From: Mizugakiibacter sp.
GTDB taxonomy: Bacteria; Pseudomonadota; Gammaproteobacteria; Xanthomonadales; Rhodanobacteraceae
Assembly: GCA_003233305.1 (NCBI GenBank)
Contig: QILI01000006.1
Location: 1 to 64,000 of the forward strand
Reading direction: 5' to 3'
DNA length: 64,000 nucleotides
Shown here: piece by piece, positions 19,419 through 31,302 of the stretch
How the letters are laid out: every line of letters starts with the position of its first letter
How positions within the stretch are numbered: the stretch's first letter is position 1
Made by a program: the position numbers and the translations under genes
Notes under the pieces: generated by a model
What the model was told of the DNA's origin: nothing
Databases searched by the model: none
The model's input: the letters and a program-made list of their open reading frames with translations, nothing else

Positions 19419-20648
19419 ATGGCCTTTGAGATTGCTCCCGATTCGCTGCTCGGTCGCGCCCGTATTCGTTCACCTCACTCTGGCAGAAAAATCTATCTGA
19501 TGCCGTTGGCGATGCTGGTGTGGACCTTCTGGATCTTCGCCCCGCCGCTGTTGGACAACACGCCGCCCGCACACTGGTTGTGGCCAACATTGGCAAGCTT
19601 TGGGCCATTTCTGTGGCTGTATTTTCGTACCTACACGGCACCCAAAGCGAAGCTCCTGCAGTATGCCCTGGGCATGGGGGTGCTGGGATTTATCCTGACG
19701 CCCTTCAATTGGGGTGGCCAAAGCTACGTCATCTATGCCTGTGCTTTCCTGGCGTTTACCGGAACAAGTAGCTATCGGGCCATTGGGACCATGCTGCTTG
19801 TGGTTGCTCTCTACACGGTGGAATCGGCAGTACTCGGTTTGTCGTGGCCGGCCATGCTTATCATGGCATTCATGGCCCTTTCGATAGGTTTGATGAATGT
19901 GATGTGGCGACGTAATATCGAGGCTAATGCCGAGCTGATATTGAGCCATGAGGAAGTCCGCCGCTTGGCTGCGACCGCCGAGCGTGAGCGGATCGGTCGT
20001 GACCTGCATGATTTGCTTGGCCATACACTTTCGTTGATTACCCTGAAGTTGGAACTGTCAGGCAAGTTACTGGATCGTGATCCGGAGGCGGCTCGCTTGG
20101 AAATCGGTGAAGCCGAGAAGGTGGCCAGGGAGGCGCTGCGGGAAGTCCGCGCAGCGGTAACCGGGATGCGTGCGGTAGGTCTTGCAGCCGAGCTAGCGGC
20201 AGCGAAATTGTTGCTGGAATCGGTTGGTATCCAGTTGCGCTATGTATGGCCCGGCTGGACTCTACAGGAATCCAGCGAACATGCTCTGGCCCTGATTCTC
20301 AGGGAGGCGATCACCAACGTGATGCGCCATGCCCAAGCCAGATTGGTGGAGGTTGACTTCAGCCATGATAGCGGTCAGTTGGCCATGTCGATCACTGACA
20401 ACGGCCACGGTGGGGCGGTGGCTGATGGCAATGGTCTGCGTGGTATGCGCGAGCGGGTGGCAGGCCTGGGAGGGGAGATGAACATCACCTCCGCATCCGG
20501 CCAGGGAACCCGGCTGGACTTGCATTTTTCCGACGCTCAGGTTTGGGCCGACGAGACTGTGGAGACTGCCGGTATCCTGTTTGCTGGCAAGACAACAGGT
20601 GTTGCAGGTTTAGGCCGGGTCGCCGGACTGCAAGCGGAGCGGTCATGA
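19419..20648 (+). CDS. DesK-like sensor histidine kinase
   Basis: A 409-residue membrane kinase. Residues 25-165 form about five transmembrane helices. A HisKA_3 dimerisation domain follows with the phospho-acceptor His197 in ERERIGRDLHDLLGHTLS, then an HATPase domain with EAITNVMRHAQA (N box) and GNGLRGMRERVAGLGG (G boxes). This resembles Bacillus DesK, which senses membrane fluidity. The stop overlaps the regulator start (ATGA). It probably controls the upstream ABC exporter. A 35-residue Gly-rich tail after the kinase domain is unusual. Confidence 0.9.
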   Translation: MAFEIAPDSLLGRARIRSPHSGRKIYLMPLAMLVWTFWIFAPPLLDNTPPAHWLWPTLASFGPFLWLYFRTYTAPKAKLLQYALGMGVLGFILTPFNWGGQSYVIYACAFLAFTGTSSYRAIGTMLLVVALYTVESAVLGLSWPAMLIMAFMALSIGLMNVMWRRNIEANAELILSHEEVRRLAATAERERIGRDLHDLLGHTLSLITLKLELSGKLLDRDPEAARLEIGEAEKVAREALREVRAAVTGMRAVGLAAELAAAKLLLESVGIQLRYVWPGWTLQESSEHALALILREAITNVMRHAQARLVEVDFSHDSGQLAMSITDNGHGGAVADGNGLRGMRERVAGLGGEMNITSASGQGTRLDLHFSDAQVWADETVETAGILFAGKTTGVAGLGRVAGLQAERS

Positions 20649-21247
20649 TTGGGGTGCTGTTGGCCGAAGATCAGGCCATGGTGCGTGGTGCGTTGTCGGC
20701 CTTGTTGAGCCTGGAGCCGGATATCGAGGTGCTGGGCTCGGCATGTGATGGAGAAGTCGCGTGGGTTGAGTTGCAACGTCTGCAACCCGACGTGCTGGTG
20801 ACCGACATCGAGATGCCGGGATTGACCGGCCTGGAACTGGCGCAGCGGGTGCAGCGCTACGAGCTGTCCTGCAAGGTAGTAATCGTCACGACTTTTGCCC
20901 GACCGGGATTTTTGCGTCGGGCGCTGGATGCCGGGGTGGCGGGCTATTTACTCAAGGATGCGCCGGCCGAAGATCTTGCCGAGGCCCTACGCACGGTACA
21001 TCGGGGTGGCCGAGCCATCGACCCCCAACTGGCTCTGGAGGCCTGGTCTGAGGCCGATCCCCTGAGCGACCGGGAGCGCAGTGTGTTACGTTTTGCCGGC
21101 GAAGGCCTGAGTGCACCGGATATTGCTGCACGCCTGAATCTATCACGTGGCACCGTGCGCAATTATCTTTCCGAAGCAATCGGCAAGCTTGGGGCGAATA
21201 ATCGCATTGATGCCTACCGAATGGCACGACAGAAAGGTTGGTTGTGA
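20645..21247 (+). CDS. DesR-like response regulator (NarL/LuxR type)
   Basis: A 200-residue regulator: receiver domain with acidic pocket (LLAEDQ), phospho-acceptor Asp54 in LVTDIEMPG and Lys104 in LLKDAP; then a LuxR-type helix-turn-helix (LSDRERSVLRFAGEGLSAPDIAARLNLSRGTVRNYLS, given here as two parts: LSDRERSVLRF and GTVRNYLSEA). The gene overlaps the kinase by four bases, so the pair is translationally coupled. Likely target: the adjacent ABC transporter operon. Confidence 0.92.
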   Translation: MIGVLLAEDQAMVRGALSALLSLEPDIEVLGSACDGEVAWVELQRLQPDVLVTDIEMPGLTGLELAQRVQRYELSCKVVIVTTFARPGFLRRALDAGVAGYLLKDAPAEDLAEALRTVHRGGRAIDPQLALEAWSEADPLSDRERSVLRFAGEGLSAPDIAARLNLSRGTVRNYLSEAIGKLGANNRIDAYRMARQKGWL

Positions 21248-21348
21248 CACCCATAATGGTTTACCGGCTGAGATGATCCGCTCCCTGGTCACCACCTATC
21301 CGAGTGCTACCCCCGATCTCGAATACATGTTGCCCAGAAGGAGACTTG

Positions 21349-21567
21349 ATGAAGTGGTTTTTGGATATATTGCGGACGATTGCCGATCCACGCCATCTGC
21401 AACGTACTCTGCTGATCACCTTACTGGTTGGAATCTGGCTGAGCCTGTTCAATGAGGGCCCGCTACTCTTTGTGGCGCCCTGGAGCATACAGCTGGGTAC
21501 CAAGGTGTTTCTGAATTTTCTGACCCCATTCGTGGTGGCCAATCTGGGACTGGTTGCCCATCGCTGA
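21349..21567 (+). CDS. Small NrtS-like membrane protein
   Basis: A 72-residue protein with two hydrophobic helices (LLITLLVGIWLSLFN and VFLNFLTPFVVANLGLV). The layout, with a polar N-terminus of the type RTIADPRHLQRTLL and a conserved TPFVVA in the second helix, fits the NrtS family, small proteins reported as nitrate/nitrite transporters. The ATG is preceded by AGGAG. It follows the response regulator by about 100 bases. The transport role is family knowledge only, and the match is short. Confidence 0.6.
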   Translation: MKWFLDILRTIADPRHLQRTLLITLLVGIWLSLFNEGPLLFVAPWSIQLGTKVFLNFLTPFVVANLGLVAHR

Positions 21568-21923
21568 AGACCATGCCTACCGCAGGTGGGTGGAGCTTAT
21601 TGCTCCGGACGCGGGACGTCCACAGATAGGTGATTCACCCGCGGGCGGTTTCCATGCCGTTCGGCATAGCACAATGCGTGGTGAAGGAAGAGTCTCGATT
21701 GATGCGGTTCATACCCCAGCGCATCCTACGGCCGGCGCGGCAATGACGAGAACGGAGTAGTACGTCCACCTCAAAACGAGGTCACCCAAAAACAGGAACG
21801 CTTCTGGTGTCGAATGCTCAGAAAAGATGGTATTCGATCACGAAATAATTCAAAGGTAAGTTTGCATTCCGTGACATCTCTATAATGCACGCTTGCCATG
21901 TTTCAGGTTTCAGGGTGTTGTCG
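21568..21923. other. Intergenic region upstream of queA with a -10-like element
   Basis: About 355 bases without a credible gene. A perfect TATAAT is present at about 21880-21885, roughly 40 bases before the queA start, with TTGCAT 13 bases further upstream (short spacing). It could be the queA operon promoter. Nothing else was recognised. Confidence 0.4.
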
Positions 21924-24091
<2,168 letters not shown>

Positions 24092-24252
24092 GTTCCGGGT
24101 GATTACGGGGCTGTAGCATTTTCGGTGGGGATATTTTGTATCGGATAGCGTCCATTGAGAGTTCCCTTCAGGCTGCACAAGTGCGCTCCACATGGCATAC
24201 TTGCCGATCTTTTGAATAAACACCGGTTCCGAACCGGTCCAAAGTGAGCTGA

Positions 24253-24591
24253 ATGATGGATTTTCTGATTCCCGTTGCCCACGCGCAGACCTCCGGCGCA
24301 GCAGGTACTTCAAGTAACCCCTTGGTCACGTTTTTACCACTGATTCTGTTGTTTGGGGTGTTCTATTTTTTGATGATCCGTCCGCAGATGAAGCGGCAAA
24401 AGGAACTCAAGAAGATGGTCTCGGAACTTGCCAAGGGTGATGAGGTCATTACCAACGGTGGTCTGGCAGGACGGGTGACCGGAATTGATGATGCTTTTCT
24501 GACCCTCGAGATCGCCAGCAATGTGACGGTTCGGGTGCAGCGTCATGCTGTGTCCTCGGTGTTGCCCAAGGGCACGCTCAAGCAATTGTGA
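24253..24591 (+). CDS. yajC: Sec translocon accessory subunit YajC
   Basis: A 112-residue single-span membrane protein: a short N-terminal segment ending AHAQ, a helix at about 24-44 (LVTFLPLILLFGVFYFLMI), then the family motif RPQMKRQKELKKM and GDEVITNGGLAGRV. It associates with SecD and SecF, encoded next. The gene follows tgt by 161 bases, the standard tgt-yajC-secD-secF order. Confidence 0.95.
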   Translation: MMDFLIPVAHAQTSGAAGTSSNPLVTFLPLILLFGVFYFLMIRPQMKRQKELKKMVSELAKGDEVITNGGLAGRVTGIDDAFLTLEIASNVTVRVQRHAVSSVLPKGTLKQL

Positions 24592-24633
24592 GTTCATGCC
24601 GCGAAGATATCGCGGCCGTTCAGGATCTCTGGA

Positions 24634-26493
24634 ATGAGTGATTTTCCTCGTTGGAAAGCTTGGCTGGTTGTGGCGGTACTGGTCTTTGGCCTAGTCTGGG
24701 CCTTACCCAACATTTTTCAAAAACAGCCGGCAATACAGATACAGGCCAATAGCGGTGCGACGGTTAACCAGGCACTGCAAGAGCGGGTCGTGTCGATATT
24801 GGCTAAAAACCATGTGAAGTCGAGCAAGATCACGATCAATGGCACTCACATGCTGGCCCGTTTCAGTTCGACGTCCACTCAGTTAAAAGCCTATAGCCTG
24901 ATTCGTGATACGTTGGGCGACCGCTATGTGGTAGCCCTGAATCTGGCTTCGACGGTGCCCGGCTGGTTGCGGGCCATCGGGGCTAATGCCATGCCCTTGG
25001 GCCTGGATCTGCAGGGTGGGGTGCATTTTTTACTGCAGGTAGATACCCAAGCTGTTATTCACCAGCAGTTACAGCGTTTTCGAGAAGATATTCATGATTC
25101 CCTGGGCCAGGAAAAGATCAAGTTCGAGGCGGTTACCCTTAGTGGTAATGATATCGTGGTGCATGTTGCGGACGAAAAGAACCTGGATGCCGCGCGGGCT
25201 CTGATTAGTCGTGATGATGCACAACTGGACTTGAGTACCTCCAGAATTGCAGCGGGTGGCTACCAGCTGCGTGCCACCCTCAAGTCCAGTGAATTACAGA
25301 AGATCGAAACCTCGATTATTCGCCAGAACTTGGCCACTATGCGCAATCGCGTTAATCAGTTAGGTGTTTCCGAGCCGCTGGTTCAGCAGCAGGGGACCAG
25401 TCGTATTGTGGTCGAACTACCCGGAATGCAGGATACGGCCGAAGCGAAGAAGATTCTGGGTGCTACGGCAACCCTTGAGTACCATGCCGTAGACGAGAAT
25501 GTGAGCGACCCGGTCGCGGCACAGAAAAATGGCACGCTGCCACCTGAGGATCGGGTGTATTACAACCGTCAGGGTCGGGCCTATGCACTGAAGAAAAAAG
25601 TGATTGCTTCGGGTGATGAACTGATTGATGCCACAGCGGGCATCGATCAGACCACAGGTCTTCCCGACGTATCGGTGGTGCTCGATTCTACGGCGGCCAA
25701 GCGCATGTTTGAATTCACCAGCGCTAACGTCGGCAAGCTTATGGCGGTGGTGTACATCGAACGAATTCCCGAAGTCAAGGTAATTAACGGCAAGCGGGTA
25801 CATACCTCCAAGGTCAAGCAAGTCGTTATTAATGCGTCGACCATTCAGGGGGTGTTCGGTAAGCGCTTCCAAAGTACCGGTCTGAGCACTCAGCAAGCGC
25901 ATACCCTGGCATTGCTGCTGAAATCGGGCTCACTCGCAGCGCCAATGAACATTGTTGAGGAGCGGGTGATCGGCCCCAGTCTGGGGCAGAGCAATATTGA
26001 CCGCGGTCTACTTTCGGTTCTGCTGGGTTTGGGTTTTGTGTTGATCGCTGCGGGGATCTATTACAAACTTTTTGGTCTGGTTGCCGATATTGCCCTGGTG
26101 TTCAACCTGATTTTACTGGTGGCGGTGCTGTCGGTGTTTCAGGCTACTCTCACTATGCCGAGTATTGCCGGTATCGTACTGACCCTGGGTATGGCCATCG
26201 ATGCCAATGTACTGATTTGCGAACGGATCCGGGAAGAGATGCGCAATGGTTCAACCCCCCTGGCATCGATTCGTGCTGGCTACCAGAAGGCTTGGTCGAC
26301 CATTCTCGATGCCAATGTCACGCATCTGATCGCTTCGGTCGCCTTGATGACCTTTGGTTCAGGCGCGATTCGAGGTTTTGCCATCACCCTTGGGGTGGGC
26401 ATTCTGACCTCGATGTTCACTTCGGTTACGGCCACCCATGCGATTACCGCAAGGATCCATGGTGGTCGCAAGCTCAAGACGCTTTCGGTCTGA
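24634..26493 (+). CDS. secD: Protein translocase subunit SecD
   Basis: Uses proton motive force to complete export through SecYEG. 619 residues with one N-terminal helix, a large periplasmic region beginning with the family-typical GLDLQGGVHFLLQVD, the P1 head domain, and five C-terminal helices with GIVLTLGMAIDANVLICERIREE, which carries residues used in proton transfer. Translation is followed within 9 bases by secF. Confidence 0.97.
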   Translation: MSDFPRWKAWLVVAVLVFGLVWALPNIFQKQPAIQIQANSGATVNQALQERVVSILAKNHVKSSKITINGTHMLARFSSTSTQLKAYSLIRDTLGDRYVVALNLASTVPGWLRAIGANAMPLGLDLQGGVHFLLQVDTQAVIHQQLQRFREDIHDSLGQEKIKFEAVTLSGNDIVVHVADEKNLDAARALISRDDAQLDLSTSRIAAGGYQLRATLKSSELQKIETSIIRQNLATMRNRVNQLGVSEPLVQQQGTSRIVVELPGMQDTAEAKKILGATATLEYHAVDENVSDPVAAQKNGTLPPEDRVYYNRQGRAYALKKKVIASGDELIDATAGIDQTTGLPDVSVVLDSTAAKRMFEFTSANVGKLMAVVYIERIPEVKVINGKRVHTSKVKQVVINASTIQGVFGKRFQSTGLSTQQAHTLALLLKSGSLAAPMNIVEERVIGPSLGQSNIDRGLLSVLLGLGFVLIAAGIYYKLFGLVADIALVFNLILLVAVLSVFQATLTMPSIAGIVLTLGMAIDANVLICERIREEMRNGSTPLASIRAGYQKAWSTILDANVTHLIASVALMTFGSGAIRGFAITLGVGILTSMFTSVTATHAITARIHGGRKLKTLSV

Positions 26494-26502
26494 GAGGCCC
26501 AC

Positions 26503-27441
26503 ATGGAAATCTTCAACCCCAACAGCAATATTAACTTTCTCAGCTGGCGCCGCGTCAGTATCGTTATTTCCATAGTGCTGGTGCTGGCCTCACTAGGTTT
26601 GATCCTTGTCCGTGGTTTGAATTATGGGCTTGATTTTACCGGTGGGGTACTGGTTGAGGTGTCCTATGCCAAACCGGTCGATGCCAAGGACGTACGCAAG
26701 GCGCTGCAGACCGGAGGGATCGACAATGCCCTGGTCCAGGGCTTGGGAGGCACCCGGGAATTCACTATTCGCATGCAGGTGAGCAAGGTCGACAAAAAAG
26801 CCGATACCGTTGCCACCAAGGTCATACGCGCGCTGCATGCCCAGCGTACCGATGTGTCCCTCAAACGTACCGATTTTGTTGGCCCCCAGGTGGGCCAGCA
26901 GTTGCGCAACAACGGTGCTATTGCGGTGATCTTCGTGATCATCGGCATCATGGTGTATTTGGGTATTCGATTCGAGAAACGCTTTGCGGTCGCCGCTTTA
27001 GTTACCGAAATCCATGACACCTTGCTCACGGTCGGTTTCTATGCGCTGACTCAGCGGGATTTCAACCTTACCGTGTTGGCCTCAGTGCTGGCGGTGGTGG
27101 GCTATTCGGTCAACGACAAGGTGGTGGTATTCGATAGGGTGCGAGAACTGTTTCGAATCACCCGCAAGGCCAGTTCTGAACAAATTCTCAATCGGGCGAT
27201 CAACTCCACCCTGTCACGTACCATCATTACCTCGTTGTTCACGGGTTTGGCAATGGGCGCCCTGTTCTTCTTCGGCGGACCTGCGGTGCATGGGTTTGCG
27301 ATCACCATGCTGATTGGTATCGTCATTGGTACGCTATCGTCGATCTTTGTTGCCAGCCCGCTGCTGCTCTGGCTGGGTATATCGAAGAAGGATCTGATGC
27401 CGGTAACCAAAAACGATCCGGAACTGGCCCGTCGGCCCTGA
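26503..27441 (+). CDS. secF: Protein translocase subunit SecF
   Basis: Partner of SecD. 312 residues with the N-terminal helix, GLNYGLDFTGGVLVEV, a small periplasmic domain, and the C-terminal helices containing VLAVVGYSVNDKVVVFDRVRE and AITMLIGIVIGTLSSIFVASPLL. Last gene of the queA-tgt-yajC-secDF operon; it converges on murU with about 70 bases between the stops. Confidence 0.97.
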   Translation: MEIFNPNSNINFLSWRRVSIVISIVLVLASLGLILVRGLNYGLDFTGGVLVEVSYAKPVDAKDVRKALQTGGIDNALVQGLGGTREFTIRMQVSKVDKKADTVATKVIRALHAQRTDVSLKRTDFVGPQVGQQLRNNGAIAVIFVIIGIMVYLGIRFEKRFAVAALVTEIHDTLLTVGFYALTQRDFNLTVLASVLAVVGYSVNDKVVVFDRVRELFRITRKASSEQILNRAINSTLSRTIITSLFTGLAMGALFFFGGPAVHGFAITMLIGIVIGTLSSIFVASPLLLWLGISKKDLMPVTKNDPELARRP

Positions 27442-27513
27442 CTGGCAGGGGTCGACCTGGCCGCTCTTCGCAAGTCCCGCCGCAAGTTGGGCGTTGTCGT
27501 TTAGGGCTTGCGA

Positions 27514-28227
27514 TCAGCTTTCCTGGTGAGTGGCCAGTTCAGCCTGCAGAGCCTTGAGCTGCTCGGGAGAGCCCAGGTTTCGCCAAAAGCCGTGAAAAGA
27601 TTCGCCACCCAATAGACCCTGGGCACAGGCCTGTCGCAACAGTGGAGCCAGTTTGAATGCCGCTGATGTCGGGGCTGGGGTGGTCTCGGCCGCGCCGTGC
27701 CAGTTGCTAAAAAGCTCGGGCCGGTACACGCCGATATTGCCAAATGTCAGACGCTGGCCAAGCTCAGGGGTGATGCGGCCATCGGCTTGTAGGTTGAAAT
27801 CACCCTGGGCGTGCCAGTCTGGATTGGGAACCAATACCAAGTGGGCCAAACCCACCGGCATACGGGGTAGTTGGGTGAAATCGTAATCGCTGTAAAGATC
27901 GCCACTGACGGCTATAAATGGTTCACTGCCACCCAGTAGTGGCAGGGCTCGCAGTATGCCGCCTCCTGTTTCCAGGGGGGTCGGCCCCTCGAAGCTGTAG
28001 CGGATACGCAAGCCCCAGCGGCGGCCGTCCCCCAGCATAGCCGGGAACTGTTCGGCCAGATGCGAGGTGTTAATCACCACATAGCGGATATCCGCTGCGG
28101 CCAAACGCTCAAGGTGCCAAACGATCAAGGGTTTACCGTGCACGGCCAACAATGGCTTGGGGACAGTATCGGTAAGTGGGCGCATGCGTTGACCCCGCCC
28201 GGCAGCCAGAATCAGAGCGTGGCGCAT
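27514..28227 (-). CDS. murU: N-acetylmuramate alpha-1-phosphate uridylyltransferase
   Basis: Converts MurNAc-1-phosphate to UDP-MurNAc in the cell-wall recycling route that bypasses MurA/MurB. 237 residues, nucleotidyltransferase fold with LILAAGRGQRMRPLTD and the following VPKPLLAVHGKP, plus the conserved ETGGGI and SGDLYSDYD metal site. It overlaps the 3' end of the upstream kinase gene by 16 bases. This amgK-murU pairing, known from Pseudomonas, makes MurU more likely than a general sugar-1-phosphate nucleotidyltransferase. Confidence 0.87.
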   Translation of the reverse strand: MRHALILAAGRGQRMRPLTDTVPKPLLAVHGKPLIVWHLERLAAADIRYVVINTSHLAEQFPAMLGDGRRWGLRIRYSFEGPTPLETGGGILRALPLLGGSEPFIAVSGDLYSDYDFTQLPRMPVGLAHLVLVPNPDWHAQGDFNLQADGRITPELGQRLTFGNIGVYRPELFSNWHGAAETTPAPTSAAFKLAPLLRQACAQGLLGGESFHGFWRNLGSPEQLKALQAELATHQES

Positions 28228-29237
28228 GATTGCCTCGTGCTCAGATCACGATTTCTGACCGCTCGCTGCAATATGATTGCCAGATCTCTGAAAGCGCTAT
28301 CCTGGTGTGATGCCTCCAGCACGTAGTCGAATACCCGGGGTAAATTGGCTAAATAACTGGTTTTGCCATCGCGGTAAGCGAGTCGGCAGAAGATCCCCAG
28401 AACTTTCAGATGCCGTTGCAGACCCATGTGATCAAAAGCGCGCAGCAAGCTGGAGAGATTCCAGTCGTTGGGCAGCAGCTTTGCGAGCCGTAGTTTACGG
28501 TAGTAGGTTTCCAACCATTCGAGGACCCGGTCTCGTGGCCAGCTCACGTAACAGTCCTTGAGCAGCGATACCAGATCGTAGGTCACCGGACCTTGTAGCG
28601 CATCCTGAAAATCGATGATTCCGGGACTGCGCTGCTCGGTGATCAGCAGGTTGCGACTGTGAAAATCCCGGTGTACAAAAAGCTGCGGTTGGGCGAGTGC
28701 CGATTGGGCCAGGTGCCGGAAGGCCTCTTCGAGAATGTCCCAGTCTTCGCAAGCGGGCTCGAAACCCAGATGCCGCTGCAGAAACCAGCGTGGCATCAGT
28801 TCCATTTCCTCGATCAGACGATTGCCGTTGTAAGGGGGCAAGCCATCGCAGTGGCTGTGCTGCTGCATGTTCAATAGGGCCTCCATGGCCTCGCCATACA
28901 GGTCCTCGACGTGGCTCTCATTGAGAGCGGGAAGATAGGTGCGATGGCCCAGATCTTCCATAATAACAAATCCCTGCTCGACGTTACTGGCATAAACACT
29001 GGGAACATGTAGGCCCGCATCTTCAAGGCGTCGCTGCACGTCCAGCCACGGACGGATATCTTCCAGGTCGGGGGGGGCATCCATTACCACCACGCTGTGG
29101 CTATCGGTATACTGGCCGCGCCAATAACTGCGGAAACTGGCATCATTGGATGCCGGGACAAGTTCCAGCGCTGGCTGTTGCAGTTGTTTGCGTACCCACG
29201 CCAGGCGCAGACGGGTACGATCGGTGGGCTTGTCCAT
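28212..29237 (-). CDS. amgK: N-acetylmuramate/N-acetylglucosamine anomeric kinase
   Basis: Phosphorylates MurNAc at C1, feeding MurU. 341 residues, aminoglycoside-phosphotransferase/choline-kinase fold: nucleotide-binding part ASNDASFRSYWRG, VIMEDLG, the catalytic loop LFVHRDFHSRNLL and the metal-binding IIDFQDALQGP, a set typical of AmgK. The ATG at 29237 is chosen; the frame is open further upstream, but no start there has a better ribosome site. It is divergent from ribH with about 135 bases between. Confidence 0.87.
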   Translation of the reverse strand: MDKPTDRTRLRLAWVRKQLQQPALELVPASNDASFRSYWRGQYTDSHSVVVMDAPPDLEDIRPWLDVQRRLEDAGLHVPSVYASNVEQGFVIMEDLGHRTYLPALNESHVEDLYGEAMEALLNMQQHSHCDGLPPYNGNRLIEEMELMPRWFLQRHLGFEPACEDWDILEEAFRHLAQSALAQPQLFVHRDFHSRNLLITEQRSPGIIDFQDALQGPVTYDLVSLLKDCYVSWPRDRVLEWLETYYRKLRLAKLLPNDWNLSSLLRAFDHMGLQRHLKVLGIFCRLAYRDGKTSYLANLPRVFDYVLEASHQDSAFRDLAIILQRAVRNRDLSTRQSCATL

Positions 29238-29372
29238 GAGCAGTGTGGAGTGGGAAAGATGAGAGCATACGGCCTGGCGCAGGATCTGGCATCCCGGGGT
29301 GAGACCAGAAGATGACTGGAGACGCGGCCCCATAGCCCCTACACTTGGGTTTTTCTACAGGTGATGGCTGGC

Positions 29373-29834
29373 ATGGCCGTGATTCAAGGCGATTTTTCCA
29401 CTCCGACGGGCCGCTTCGCATTGCTGGCAACCCGCTTTAATGCGTTCATCGTTGAACATCTGTTGCAGGGTGCACGTGATGCGTTGCTACGCCATGGTGT
29501 GGCCGAGGATGCCATAGACGTCATTTATGTGCCCGGGGCCTGGGAATTGCCTCAGGCTACGGCACGATTGCTGGGTGGTGATCAATACGTGGCGATCATT
29601 GCGCTGGGTTGTGTGATTCGCGGGGCTACTCCACATTTTGATTTTGTAGCCGGCGAGACCGCCAAGGGCTTGTCCACCCAGGCGCAGCTTAGCGGGGTAC
29701 CGGTTGCTTTTGGAGTGCTGACCACCGATACAATCGAGCAGGCTATCGAGCGCGCTGGCACCAAGGCAGGTAATAAGGGCACAGATGCTGCTATGGCTGC
29801 CTTGGAGATGGTCAACCTTTACACCCGTCTATGA
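29373..29834 (+). CDS. ribH: 6,7-dimethyl-8-ribityllumazine synthase
   Basis: Condenses the ribityl-uracil amine with dihydroxybutanone phosphate, the penultimate riboflavin step. 153 residues with the conserved [26 protein letters not shown] (active-site His) and [27 protein letters not shown] 29373 matches homologue starts; GTG 29361 and ATG 29364 are alternatives in the same frame. It overlaps nusB by four bases. Confidence 0.95.
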   Translation: MAVIQGDFSTPTGRFALLATRFNAFIVEHLLQGARDALLRHGVAEDAIDVIYVPGAWELPQATARLLGGDQYVAIIALGCVIRGATPHFDFVAGETAKGLSTQAQLSGVPVAFGVLTTDTIEQAIERAGTKAGNKGTDAAMAALEMVNLYTRL

Positions 29835-30301
29835 GCAGTAGCAGTCACTACACCCCGTCAGCCGGGGTTGATGCAGGGGCCCGTTCCCGGGCTCGGCGGC
29901 GTGCTGTTCAGGCTTTATATGCCTGGCAGGTGGCAGGTACTCCGATGGTCGAGGTCATTGTTCAGTTTCGCCGGGAGCAAGACATGGAGGTGGCTGATCT
30001 TGCCTACTTCGAGGATATTTTGCGTGGTGTTGAGCGGCTCAAGGAGGAGTTGGATGAACTGCTGGCGCCGTGCCTGGATCGCGGTATCGAGGATATTGAT
30101 CCGGTAGAACGCGCCACTTTGCGGATGGCTACCTACGAATTGAAATGCCGCTCCGATGTGCCCTATCGGGTGGTCATTAACGAAGCTATCGAAGCAAGTA
30201 AGCGGTTCGGTGCGGAGCATGGGCACACCTACGTCAACGGAGTCCTGGACCGCTTGGCGACGGGCTTGCGTAGTTCCGAATATCTGTCCGAACGTCGCTG
30301 A
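29831..30301 (+). CDS. nusB: Transcription antitermination factor NusB
   Basis: Binds boxA RNA with NusE during rRNA transcription. 156 residues, all-helical, with [16 protein letters not shown] near the N-terminus and the C-terminal [16 protein letters not shown] and [10 protein letters not shown]. Overlap with ribH (ATGA) and 11 bases to thiL: the usual ribH-nusB-thiL operon. Confidence 0.96.
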   Translation: MSSSSHYTPSAGVDAGARSRARRRAVQALYAWQVAGTPMVEVIVQFRREQDMEVADLAYFEDILRGVERLKEELDELLAPCLDRGIEDIDPVERATLRMATYELKCRSDVPYRVVINEAIEASKRFGAEHGHTYVNGVLDRLATGLRSSEYLSERR

Positions 30302-30312
30302 GCCCGATCGTC

Positions 30313-31302
30313 ATGGCTGAGTTTGATCTGCTTGCACTGATCCACGAACTCGGGGGGAATCAGCGTTCCGATGTCCTTCTTGGCATCGGTGATGATGCTG
30401 CGGTATTACGGATTACGGAGGGTATGGATCTGGTCACCTGCGTTGACACGTTGGTGGCCGGCGTACATTTTTTACCGGCTACCCCGGCATGGGATCTGGG
30501 TTGGAAGTCCTTGGCGGTCAATCTTTCGGATCTTGCCGCAATGGGCGCCCGCCCAAACTGGGCGCAGTTAGCCCTGACGTTGCCGAACTCAGAACCGGCC
30601 TTCGTCCGGGACTTCATGCAGGGGTTCCTGGCGCTGGCGCAGCGCGAAGGGGTGGCCTTGGTGGGGGGCGACACGACCTGTGGAGGTCTGGCCATCAGCG
30701 TTACGGCTTACGGTCTGATACCACCGGGCCAGGCCTTGCAACGCGATGGCGCGCAGCCTGGCGATCACATATTGGTGTGCGGAGTGCTTGGTGAGGCGGC
30801 AGGGGGATTGGCCTGTTTGCAAGCCGGTGGGCGTTCTACGGAATGGTCTGAGGTGGTGCTTGCAAAACCACGGCAAGAGCGTTTGGTACAGCGTCTACAG
30901 CATCCCGAACCGATGCTTGCAGCCGGTCTGCTGTTGCGCGGCAGGGCTAGTGCCTGCATCGATGTTTCGGACGGCTTGCTCAGCGACCTTGGGCATCTCT
31001 GCACGGCCAGTGGTGTTGCTGCGGAACTGTGGTTGGATTCGTTACCCCATTCTGAGGATTTGTGTGCCTTATTCAACGCTGAGCAGGTACTTGATTTTAT
31101 TCTTGCCGGAGGGGATGACTATGCCTTGTGCTGTACCGTACCCGAAGCACTTCTGGTTGCGGTGCAGGATGATTTAGCGAAGCGGGAGATTGAGACCCAC
31201 GCGATCGGCCGGGTAGTTGCAGGCCGGGGTATCAATGTCTTCGACAGTACCGGTCATACCTTCCAGCCTCGCCGCCGTGGTTATGAGCATTTTAGAACAT
31301 GA
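30313..31302 (+). CDS. thiL: Thiamine-monophosphate kinase
   Basis: Makes thiamine diphosphate. 329 residues, AIR-synthetase-like fold: GIGDDAAVL, LVTCVDTLVAGVHF, AVNLSDLAAMGARP, LVGGDTTCGG and IDVSDGLLSDLGH, which carry the metal and nucleotide ligands. The last bases overlap pgpA (ATGA). Confidence 0.96.
   Translation: MAEFDLLALIHELGGNQRSDVLLGIGDDAAVLRITEGMDLVTCVDTLVAGVHFLPATPAWDLGWKSLAVNLSDLAAMGARPNWAQLALTLPNSEPAFVRDFMQGFLALAQREGVALVGGDTTCGGLAISVTAYGLIPPGQALQRDGAQPGDHILVCGVLGEAAGGLACLQAGGRSTEWSEVVLAKPRQERLVQRLQHPEPMLAAGLLLRGRASACIDVSDGLLSDLGHLCTASGVAAELWLDSLPHSEDLCALFNAEQVLDFILAGGDDYALCCTVPEALLVAVQDDLAKREIETHAIGRVVAGRGINVFDSTGHTFQPRRRGYEHFRT

Noticed and set aside
28212-29333. Longer AmgK starting near 29333
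   Set aside because: The extra 32 residues are not kinase-like and would reach into the ribH promoter region; the ATG at 29237 gives a normal length.
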